A stretch of DNA of 8,344 nt, taken from Bacteroidota bacterium (lineage in GTDB: Bacteria > Bacteroidota > Bacteroidia > Bacteroidales > Marinifilaceae). Under the pieces are notes generated by a model that worked only from the letters and a program-made list of their open reading frames with translations, ran no database searches and was not told the origin of the DNA. Positions 1-5,565 of the stretch are shown one piece after another; position 1 is the stretch's first letter; every line of letters begins with the position of its first letter. A program made the translations under genes and the position numbers. Location: NCBI GenBank assembly GCA_023400335.1, contig JAEXFF010000427.1:1-8344 (forward strand). The letters run 5' to 3'.

Positions 1-604
1 GGGTTACAATCTCACTGTATAAAAGGGGAAGATAGCGGGAGTAGTAACGGATAGAATCTTCGACCAGCAAAATAACCCGTATATCTCCTAAACGGGTGTC
101 GGTATCTACGTTTACTTTGTCCTCAACATATTTGGCCATGGCTAAAAAGATCTTTGCCGATCCATTCCAGACAAAAATACGTTCTATACTTTGATTCAAC
201 TGATCTTCGATACTGTCGAAATAAGCTAAATCCGCATTGTTATTGACCAGCATCATTTGCGGAATTTCCTCGTATTTCTGTTTCAGCCGGAGACTGATCT
301 GCAGAGGGGTTTCTTTGTCCAAGCCTGCCATAATAACGATTAGGTGAATCTTGCGTTCCGACAGTACTTCCAAAGCCTCCTCTTCACTGGCAACGGAAAT
401 AAAGCGGGGAGCCGTATATAAATTAACCTGCAGGTACTCTCCGTATACTTTGTCTGTAAATTGTCCTTCTCTTTCGATGGTATAAGCATCGTAGTAATTA
501 GCGATAAGCAGGATCTCCTTTACTTTAAAAGCCATTAATTCCTGAAAAATATCCCGGTCTGTTTTTTTTCTTTTATAAATACGCTGTAAGTCGATTTTTT
601 CCAT
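1..604 (-). CDS. Receiver-domain protein, N-terminal part (probable PEP/pyruvate-binding, phosphoenolpyruvate-synthase-like); runs off left edge
   Basis: An uninterrupted frame of 201 codons starts at ATG 604-602 (MEKIDLQRIYKRKK) and is still open at the window edge. After a basic N-terminus, residues about 25-150 look like a response-regulator receiver fold (FKVKEILLIANYYDAYTIE, then the strand HLIVIMAGLD). This copy lacks the acidic pair after strand 1 and has Met or Ala where the phospho-acceptor Asp is expected, so it is probably a non-phosphorylatable pseudo-receiver. A second receiver-like domain begins at RVILLVEDSIRYYS and keeps the Glu-Asp pair; its phospho site lies outside the window. 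From memory, this tandem opening belongs to long (about 1000 residue) Bacteroidales proteins with a PEP/pyruvate-binding kinase domain. That domain is not visible here, so the full identity is inference. It is divergent from the biotin operon and has no evident functional link to it. Confidence 0.7.
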   Translation of the reverse strand, partial: MEKIDLQRIYKRKKTDRDIFQELMAFKVKEILLIANYYDAYTIEREGQFTDKVYGEYLQVNLYTAPRFISVASEEEALEVLSERKIHLIVIMAGLDKETPLQISLRLKQKYEEIPQMMLVNNNADLAYFDSIEDQLNQSIERIFVWNGSAKIFLAMAKYVEDKVNVDTDTRLGDIRVILLVEDSIRYYSRYLPLLYSEIVT

Positions 605-691
605 AGGAAATTATTTTTTCTATTATCAGAATTTAAAAAACGTCTAACAACAATATTACTAAAAAAAATTGGTTTATAAAACAATCTTTGT

Positions 692-713
692 TCTGACGGA
701 GGTCCCTGTCAGA
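692..713. other. Inverted repeat in divergent intergenic region
   Basis: TCTGACGG and CCTGTCAGA-side arms can form an 8-bp stem (one G-T wobble) around a 6-nt loop. It lies in the 605-820 gap between the leftward receiver gene and the rightward operon. No T-tract follows on the plus strand. Read leftward, an A-rich plus-strand run (661-668, T-rich on the minus strand) lies about 25 nt further on, too far for a classical terminator. It could be an operator for either gene or simply chance. The only leftward promoter-like element I see is a weak TAATATTG (651-658, minus strand) with a TTG about 23 bp upstream. Confidence 0.3.
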
Positions 714-760
714 GATCTGCCGTGAAAGAAAAAAGAAGCCGATAATATTTATAAGGCGCC

Positions 761-787
761 TTGTTTTCACAAAATTTTAGTATCTTG
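761..787 (+). promoter_or_regulatory. Candidate Bacteroidota-type promoter for leader ORF and biotin operon
   Basis: TTG at 761-763 is followed after 17 bp by TATCTTG at 781-787. The Bacteroidota sigma-factor consensus is about TTG / 17-23 bp / TAnnTTTG. The -7 element here is one T short of the very common TATCTTTGC form. Transcription would begin near 793, about 28 nt before ATG 821. TTGT-TTTC-ACAA (761-772) is a short palindrome over the -33 element and could bind a regulator. No better consensus match is visible between here and bioB. Confidence 0.5.
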
Positions 788-820
788 CCGCACATTTTGT
801 CAGGATGTTTAATACGTGCC

Positions 821-1168
821 ATGAAAGATAAAATAAAGCGAAATACAGATTCAAAAAGAGATAAAATATACTTTTCGTGCTGGAGCAGAAAAGGTTTCGC
901 TGTTTTTGCGGCTTTGGGAAAGAATGTATGCATATCGGTTCTGGCGATTCACATGTATGGTTGTGCTTTACTCAAAGCGGCCCGGCTAGGTATTATTGTA
1001 AATGAAGATGCCTGCTCGCAGGAAGAGGAGAATGTTTTGGCTGGTGAGCAAGTATTCAAAAGATGCAATCTGTTATTTAAGGGTGAAATATGCCCTGACG
1101 GAAAGAAAAATTATACGAACACATATAAACGGGGATATGACAGTGAATGCTGTATATCCCTTTTTTAA
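821..1168 (+). CDS. Small leader ORF of unknown function, WSRKxFAVFAxLGK motif, ends inside the bioB-proximal terminator
   Basis: This is a 115-residue frame from ATG 821. A TTG start at 761 is possible but lies in the promoter. Residues about 19-55 (FSCWSRKGFAVFAALGKNVCISVLAIHMYG) resemble the N-terminal segment WSRKGYAVFASLGK that I recall from Bacteroidales TonB-dependent receptors and from small uncharacterised Bacteroidales proteins. This is recognition from memory, not a search. An acidic patch (NEDACSQEEEN) follows, then a Lys/Asn/Cys-rich tail with no recognisable family. The tail is encoded across the terminator stem at 1132-1160 and the TAA sits in the T-tract, 9 nt before bioB ATG. 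It may be a genuine small protein, a regulatory leader peptide whose translation controls the hairpin, or the remnant of a receptor gene truncated just after its signal peptide. Translation is plausible but not proven. Confidence 0.5.
   Translation: MKDKIKRNTDSKRDKIYFSCWSRKGFAVFAALGKNVCISVLAIHMYGCALLKAARLGIIVNEDACSQEEENVLAGEQVFKRCNLLFKGEICPDGKKNYTNTYKRGYDSECCISLF
1080..1096 (+). promoter_or_regulatory. Candidate alternative-pairing segment of bioB leader
   Basis: AGGGT (1080-1084) and GCCCT (1092-1096) form a small hairpin with a 7-nt loop. ATATGCCC (1088-1095) can instead pair with GGGGATAT (1131-1138), seven of eight positions, which are most of the 5' arm of the terminator. The two folds are mutually exclusive, as in anti-terminator designs. 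The pairings are visible, but the segments are short and AT-rich, so regulatory meaning is inference. Confidence 0.25.
1132..1166 (+). terminator. Rho-independent terminator / attenuator directly upstream of bioB
   Basis: GGGATAT (1132-1138) pairs with ATATCCC (1154-1160), continued by ACAG (1140-1143) with CTGT (1150-1153). That gives 11 base pairs, one bulged G (1139) and a 6-nt loop TGAATG. TTTTTT (1161-1166) follows immediately. BioB ATG begins at 1178, leaving no room for a separate promoter between terminator and gene. It therefore probably acts on transcripts that enter from upstream and would otherwise read into the biotin operon. The last codons of the 821-1168 frame lie across this stem. 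Confidence 0.75.
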
Positions 1169-1177
1169 TCATAAAAT

Positions 1178-2137
1178 ATGCTGATTTATACATTACAAAA
1201 GCGAATATTGGAAGGGGAACAATTAACCCGTGAGGAAGCGATAAAGTTGAGTCAGTTAGCTGATAAGGATACTTTATATAAAGCTGCAGGTGAAATCCGG
1301 GATCAGAAATGCGGAAGGCATTTTGACACGTGTTCTATCATCAACGCCCGTTCGGGACGGTGCTCGGAGAATTGCAAGTGGTGTGCACAATCCGTTGTTT
1401 TTAAAACTCATATAGCGGAATATGAGTTGATAGACGAAGAGAAGTGTATAGAACTTGCTTTATCCAATGCTGCTTACGGAGTGGATAAATTTTCTTTTGT
1501 GACTAGCGGCCGGTCTCTTTCCGACAGGAATATAGACAAAATATGTGAATATGCCCGGAAAATAAAAGCAAAAGCAGATATCCATTTATGTGCTTCGATG
1601 GGATTACTAAATAAATCTCAGTTAAACCGTTTAAAAGAAGCGGGTATACTTCGCTACCATTGTAATTTGGAGACTTCTCCCCACTATTTTTCCCAGTTGT
1701 GTACCACTCATTCTACTGAGGACAAAATCAGGACGATACGGGCCGCCCGCGAAGTAGGAATGGAAGTGTGTTCCGGAGGAATTATCGGAATGGGAGAACA
1801 AATGGAGGATCGGATCGATCTTGCCCTTACTTTGAGGGATTTACATATAAAGTCTATTCCGATCAACGTACTCAATCCCATACCGGGTACACCCCTGGAA
1901 AAAATGTCTCCCCTGAATGATACCGAAATACTGACCACTATAGCGTTGTTCCGATTCATAAATCCGGACGCTTATTTACGGTTCGCCGGAGGCAGGCTGT
2001 TGATCAGACATATCGAAGAGAAAGCTATACAAGCCGGGATTAATGCCGCTATTGTGGGGGATTTGCTCACAACGATCGGTTCCCGGGTAAAAGAAGATAT
2101 GGCTAAAGTAAAGGCTTTAGGTTTTACTACAGATTGA
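1178..2137 (+). CDS. bioB: Biotin synthase BioB (radical SAM), with atypical auxiliary-cluster ligand pattern
   Basis: This cytosolic radical-SAM enzyme inserts sulfur between C6 and C9 of dethiobiotin, the last step to biotin. Its 319 residues are close to the usual BioB length of about 320-350. The radical-SAM cluster motif CxxxCxxC is C62, C66 and C69 (GRCSENCKWCAQS). Family landmarks follow: CASMGLL (C138, E. coli C128), NLETS (163-167), EVCSGGIIGMGE (C198, E. coli C188), NPIPGTPLE (233-241) and YLRFAGGR (R268, E. coli R260). The oddity is KFSFVTSGR, where Ser107 falls at the position of E. coli Cys97, a [2Fe-2S] ligand, while C162 replaces E. coli His152 in the barrel core. The equivalences come from hand alignment. 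ATG 1178 lies 9 nt after the small ORF's stop and 12 nt after the terminator T-tract. It is first in the operon; bioA follows after 25 nt. Confidence 0.96.
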   Translation: MLIYTLQKRILEGEQLTREEAIKLSQLADKDTLYKAAGEIRDQKCGRHFDTCSIINARSGRCSENCKWCAQSVVFKTHIAEYELIDEEKCIELALSNAAYGVDKFSFVTSGRSLSDRNIDKICEYARKIKAKADIHLCASMGLLNKSQLNRLKEAGILRYHCNLETSPHYFSQLCTTHSTEDKIRTIRAAREVGMEVCSGGIIGMGEQMEDRIDLALTLRDLHIKSIPINVLNPIPGTPLEKMSPLNDTEILTTIALFRFINPDAYLRFAGGRLLIRHIEEKAIQAGINAAIVGDLLTTIGSRVKEDMAKVKALGFTTD

Positions 2138-2162
2138 AAGAACAGAATAACCCAGTAACAAT

Positions 2163-3449
2163 ATGAATTTGAATGAAATTTTAAAATACGACCGGGAACA
2201 TATCTGGCATCCGTATACTTCTACGATCGATCCTTTACCTGTATATCCGGTAAAAAAGGCAGAAGGAGTATTTATCGAGCTGGAAGACGGAAGACGTCTG
2301 ATTGATGGGATGTCATCCTGGTGGTGTGCTGTACACGGTTATAATCATCCGTTGTTAAATGCAGCTATTGAGAATCAGCTGTCCTCCATGTCTCATATCA
2401 TGTTCGGTGGGTTTACACACAGACCGGCAGTAGAATTGGCCCAAAAAATATTGTCGATAGCTCCGGAAGGAATAGACAAAATATTTTTTTGTGATTCGGG
2501 TTCTGTTGCTGTAGAAGTGGCGATGAAGATGGCGCTGCAATATTGGTATGCTTCCGGTAATTTGGCTAAAAAACATTTTCTGACCCTGACGAAAGGGTAT
2601 CATGGGGACACCTGGAATGCTATGTCTGTCTGTGATCCCGTCACCGGTATGCATGGTATTTTTCAGGGTTGTCTGCCCGTTCAGTATTTTATTGAACATC
2701 CTGCTTGTCGTTACGGAGAAAAGTGTAGGGAAGAAGATATCCGTCCTTTTAAAGAATGCCTGGAGAAAAACCGGGATCATATAGCAGCAGTCATATTGGA
2801 ACCTATCGTTCAGGGAGCCGGAGGCATGTGGTTTTATTCTGCAGAATACCTTCGGAAAGTACGTGAATTATGCGATCAGTATAATGTGCTACTTATATGT
2901 GATGAAATTGCTACAGGATTCGGACGGACCGGGAAGTTATGGGCTGTGGAACATGCCGGAATTTCTCCGGATATAATGTGTATCGGAAAGGCCATTACAG
3001 GAGGCTATATGAGTTTTGCTGCCACTATGGCGAGTGATAAAGTGGCGGCCGGAATCTGTTCAAAAGATCCGTATGTATTTATGCATGGTCCTACTTTTAT
3101 GGGAAATCCCTTGGCTTGTGCAGTAGCTCAGGCGTCTGTCGATTTGATCCTGAGTTATGATTTGGAGAACAAGATCGGGGAAATAGAAGCTCAATTGAAA
3201 AAAGAACTCGCTCCGGCAGCAGAATATCCACAGGTAGAAGAAGTACGTGTGCTGGGAGCGATAGGGGTTATACAAATGAAAGAACCTGTCCGGATGGGAG
3301 AAATTCAGGCCGCTTTTGTACGGGAAGGGGTATGGGTACGTCCCTTTGGCAAATTGGTTTACATTATGCCTCCTTTTATCATTCGTCCCGGGGAATTACA
3401 TCGGTTGACGGAAGCTTTATTAAAAGTGGTCAGCGAAGTAAAACCTTAG
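2163..3449 (+). CDS. bioA: Adenosylmethionine-8-amino-7-oxononanoate aminotransferase (DAPA synthase)
   Basis: This PLP enzyme transfers an amino group, normally from S-adenosylmethionine, to KAPA, giving 7,8-diaminopelargonate. It is 428 residues, the normal family length. The following can be seen: HPYTS (Tyr18) and [13 protein letters not shown] (W53-W54) at the substrate pocket, the PLP phosphate loop [13 protein letters not shown] (110-122), [11 protein letters not shown] (Tyr146, stacking on PLP), [12 protein letters not shown] (Asp247, cofactor N1), CIGKAITGG with Schiff-base Lys276, HGPTFMGNP (308-316) and WVRPFG with carboxylate-binding Arg393. The SAM-type substrate pocket residues separate it from other class III aminotransferases, and the operon supports this. 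It is not fused to BioD, as it is in some organisms. Confidence 0.96.
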   Translation: MNLNEILKYDREHIWHPYTSTIDPLPVYPVKKAEGVFIELEDGRRLIDGMSSWWCAVHGYNHPLLNAAIENQLSSMSHIMFGGFTHRPAVELAQKILSIAPEGIDKIFFCDSGSVAVEVAMKMALQYWYASGNLAKKHFLTLTKGYHGDTWNAMSVCDPVTGMHGIFQGCLPVQYFIEHPACRYGEKCREEDIRPFKECLEKNRDHIAAVILEPIVQGAGGMWFYSAEYLRKVRELCDQYNVLLICDEIATGFGRTGKLWAVEHAGISPDIMCIGKAITGGYMSFAATMASDKVAAGICSKDPYVFMHGPTFMGNPLACAVAQASVDLILSYDLENKIGEIEAQLKKELAPAAEYPQVEEVRVLGAIGVIQMKEPVRMGEIQAAFVREGVWVRPFGKLVYIMPPFIIRPGELHRLTEALLKVVSEVKP

Positions 3450-3499
3450 TTATTCAGATAAAACTATCGGCTTGTTTACTATTTTTATAATAAATGCTA

Positions 3500-3539
3500 T
3501 TCCGATCCGGAAAGATGTATCAGTTTTGATCGGAAACTG
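3500..3539 (+). other. Overlapping, mutually exclusive hairpins in bioA-bioF spacer
   Basis: The 108-nt gap (3450-3557) is longer than the other bioB-bioG gaps (25 and 27 nt). TTCCGATC (3500-3507) and GATCGGAA (3528-3535) are perfect 8-bp arms around a 20-nt loop. CAGTTT (3521-3526) and AAACTG (3534-3539) form a competing 6-bp hairpin using part of the same bases. No T-tract follows, so this is not a classical terminator. It may be an operator, an RNA processing site or a stability element. No convincing TAnnTTTG promoter is seen in the gap. Confidence 0.4.
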
Positions 3540-3557
3540 TCATTCAAACAATAAGAT

Positions 3558-4715
3558 ATGAATTTTGAACGTTATCTTCATAAGCTAGAAAAAATAAAAG
3601 AAGCCGGAAATTTCCGACAATTGCGCAATATACAGCATAACGGCTTTCTCATCCACGACGATGGACGGGAGATGTTAAATCTTTCTTCGAACGACTATCT
3701 GGGTTTGTCTTCTTATCCGAAGCTGTTGGAGGAATTTTACGGACAGACCGATGTCAGGGCCTTGCCTTACAGTGCTGTATCTTCCAGATTATTATCCGGG
3801 AATCACGAATATTATGGAATGCTGGAAGCGGATCTGTCCGATTTGTATGGAAAGGAAGCTGCTTTGGTCTTTACCTCGGGTTATCATGCCAATATCGGTA
3901 TCTTACCCGCCCTGGCCTCTAAACGGGATTTGATAATCGCCGATAAATTAGTGCATGCCAGTCTTATTGACGGCATACGGCTGAGTGAAGCTGAGCTGTT
4001 GAGATATCGGCATCTGGATATGGAACATTTGCGGAATCTTTTAAAACAGCACCGGGAGGAATACGAAAATGTGTTTATCGTTACGGAGTCTGTGTTCAGT
4101 ATGGACGGGGACATAGCAGACTTACAGGAGCTTTGTGAAATCAAAAAAGAATTTGAAACTTTTTTGTATGTGGATGAAGCTCATGCTGTGGGGGTAAGGG
4201 GTACAAATGGACTGGGTTGTTGTGAAGAACAGGCTTGTATCGAAGATATTGACTTTATTATCGGAACGTTTGGGAAAGCTTTTGCTTCCATGGGAGCCTT
4301 TGTGGTATGTTCGGAATTATTCAAAGAATTTTTAGTGAATACACAGAGAAGTTTGATTTTTACCACGGCTTTACCTCCTGTCAATGTGGCCTGGACCCGT
4401 TTTGTATTAAACCATATGCCTGATTTTTATGAATTACGTTTAAAGTTGGCGAATACGGCAGATAAATTGAGAGAAGTGCTGACTGAAAATGGTTTTGAAA
4501 CAAGGGGAAGTTCCCATATCGTGCCTTTCCTGTGCGGATCGAATGAAAGCAGTATCGAAATGGCAGAATTGCTTCGGGATAATGGATTTTTTGCTTTGCC
4601 CGTAAGGTATCCGACAGTACCAAAAAATGAAGCCCGGATACGTTTTTCGTTAAACGCTGCCATTCCGGCAGAAGATTACGAATGTTTATTTGATTTCATC
4701 GGTTGTCTGGAATAG
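3558..4715 (+). CDS. bioF: 8-amino-7-oxononanoate synthase (KAPA synthase)
   Basis: This PLP-dependent alpha-oxoamine synthase condenses L-alanine with pimeloyl-ACP, releasing CO2 and giving KAPA. It is 385 residues, as usual for BioF. Visible features are LNLSSNDYLGLSS (40-52), YSAVSSRLLSGNHEYYGMLE (71-90, the conserved G-[ST]-x-R-x-x-x-G-[NT]-x-x-x-H segment in variant form), FTSGYHAN (105-112, cofactor ring stacking), DKLVHASLIDG (His133), ESVFSMDGD (177-185), VDEAHAVGVRG (Asp206, His209) and GTFGKAFASMGAF with the Schiff-base Lys240. Related enzymes (KBL, ALAS, SPT) share the fold. Position between bioA and bioG makes BioF the clear choice. ATG 3558 matches the expected N-terminus. Confidence 0.95.
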   Translation: MNFERYLHKLEKIKEAGNFRQLRNIQHNGFLIHDDGREMLNLSSNDYLGLSSYPKLLEEFYGQTDVRALPYSAVSSRLLSGNHEYYGMLEADLSDLYGKEAALVFTSGYHANIGILPALASKRDLIIADKLVHASLIDGIRLSEAELLRYRHLDMEHLRNLLKQHREEYENVFIVTESVFSMDGDIADLQELCEIKKEFETFLYVDEAHAVGVRGTNGLGCCEEQACIEDIDFIIGTFGKAFASMGAFVVCSELFKEFLVNTQRSLIFTTALPPVNVAWTRFVLNHMPDFYELRLKLANTADKLREVLTENGFETRGSSHIVPFLCGSNESSIEMAELLRDNGFFALPVRYPTVPKNEARIRFSLNAAIPAEDYECLFDFIGCLE

Positions 4716-4742
4716 TATACGTAAATTTTTATTCCCGAAAAT

Positions 4743-5399
4743 ATGCGAATAGAATGGCTTACTAAAAATAATACAGACCAGGTTCTTGTTTTTTTTAATG
4801 GATGGGGGATGGATGAACGGACTTTTCCTTGTCTGGAAGAGGTTACGGATACTGTAATGTGTTGGGACTACCGCGTTCTGGACAGCGGTGGCATTCCCTC
4901 TTTTAGCGGATATAAAAAGATAAATGTGGTGGCCTGGTCGATGGGAGTATGGGCAGCTGCCAATGTTTTACCGGAATGGGGAGTTCATCCCGATTGCCTG
5001 GTAGCTTTTAACGGAACGGAAAGACCGGTCGATAACCGTTGGGGAATACCTCTTCCCGTTTATTTGTTAACGGAAAGACGTATGGATGAAAAAGGGAGGG
5101 ATAAATTTTTTTCCCGTATGTTCACCTGTCCGGAGGAAAGGGAAAAATTCCTCTATAATCCGCCAGGACGTAAACTGGAAGAACAAATCCGGGAATTGGA
5201 GGCAATTCGTAGGCAAAGCGAAATTTATCGGAATACTCTGAAATGGGATAAGGCTTTTATCTCAGAAAAAGATTTTATTTTCCCTGTAGAAAACCAAAAA
5301 AACTGGTGGCAGGAGAGAGGGGTTTTGACAGAAAGCCTGCCGACGGCCCATTATCCGTTTTATGCCTTCCGGTCCTGGAAAGACATTTGTAAAGTATAA
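4743..5399 (+). CDS. bioG: Pimeloyl-ACP methyl ester carboxylesterase BioG
   Basis: This is an alpha/beta hydrolase of the BioG (DUF452) family, which hydrolyses the methyl ester of pimeloyl-ACP and so ends chain elongation and frees the substrate for BioF. It is a functional substitute for E. coli BioH. It has 218 residues, typical for BioG and shorter than BioH. Visible features are the oxyanion segment VFFNGWGMD (16-24), the nucleophile elbow VAWSMGVW with Ser66, FNGTERPVD (89-97, near the start of the lid) and the late TAHYPFYAF with probable catalytic His203. The acidic triad member is probably Asp170 or Asp177, which I cannot decide by eye. It starts 27 nt after bioF and is followed by a 166-nt gap before the preferred bioC start. 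Confidence 0.92.
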   Translation: MRIEWLTKNNTDQVLVFFNGWGMDERTFPCLEEVTDTVMCWDYRVLDSGGIPSFSGYKKINVVAWSMGVWAAANVLPEWGVHPDCLVAFNGTERPVDNRWGIPLPVYLLTERRMDEKGRDKFFSRMFTCPEEREKFLYNPPGRKLEEQIRELEAIRRQSEIYRNTLKWDKAFISEKDFIFPVENQKNWWQERGVLTESLPTAHYPFYAFRSWKDICKV

Positions 5400-5461
5400 A
5401 GTGAAATGAGCAGATGTATTTATATTGATTATCAATAAGATTATATTAATTCAAGCGGAAA

Positions 5462-5490
5462 TAAATAAGGTAGAACTGCCTACTTATTTA
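5462..5490 (+). other. Hairpin in bioG-bioC spacer
   Basis: TAAATAAG (5462-5469) and TAG (5471-5473) pair with CTA (5480-5482) and CTTATTTA (5483-5490). That gives 11 pairs with one bulged G (5470) and a 6-nt loop AACTGC. The stem is AT-rich and followed by CTGTTTTC, a weak T-run. It could be a partial terminator or processing site lowering bioC expression relative to upstream genes. No consensus promoter for bioC is seen in the gap. Confidence 0.4.
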
Positions 5491-5565
5491 CTGTTTTCAT
5501 AGTCTCTTTTAATAAAGACGGTTATGATCCTAAAAGGTATAATTCATTTTAATCGGTTACTTAAT

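Noticed and set aside
671..679. GGTTTATAA as a BirA operator half-site
   Set aside because: It is one base off the GGTTnACAA half, but no matching TTGTnAACC lies 14-16 bp upstream, and it sits about 110 bp before the likely start of transcription.
761..820. TTG start extending the leader ORF by 20 residues
   Set aside because: The TTG coincides with the candidate -33 element, and these 60 bases contain the -7 element and the likely transcription start, so ATG 821 is preferred.
709..933. Minus-strand frame of 74 codons opposite the leader ORF start
   Set aside because: It is the antisense shadow of the leader region, with Phe-rich composition and no recognisable motif.
1002..1184. Overlapping plus-strand frame running into the first codons of bioB
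   Set aside because: It lies in another frame of the leader ORF, is very Arg/Lys-rich, resembles no family, and ends out of frame inside bioB. It looks like chance.
2355..2780. Antisense frame of 141 codons inside bioA
   Set aside because: It is wholly within a convincing bioA, and its composition is typical of an antisense shadow. No family is recognised.
4427..4663. Antisense frames inside the 3' half of bioF
   Set aside because: They overlap bioF completely and show no motifs or leader signals.
5524..5565. Upstream in-frame ATG start for bioC
   Set aside because: It adds 14 residues (MILKGIIHFN...) not expected in BioC, whereas ATG 5566 gives the normal N-terminus.
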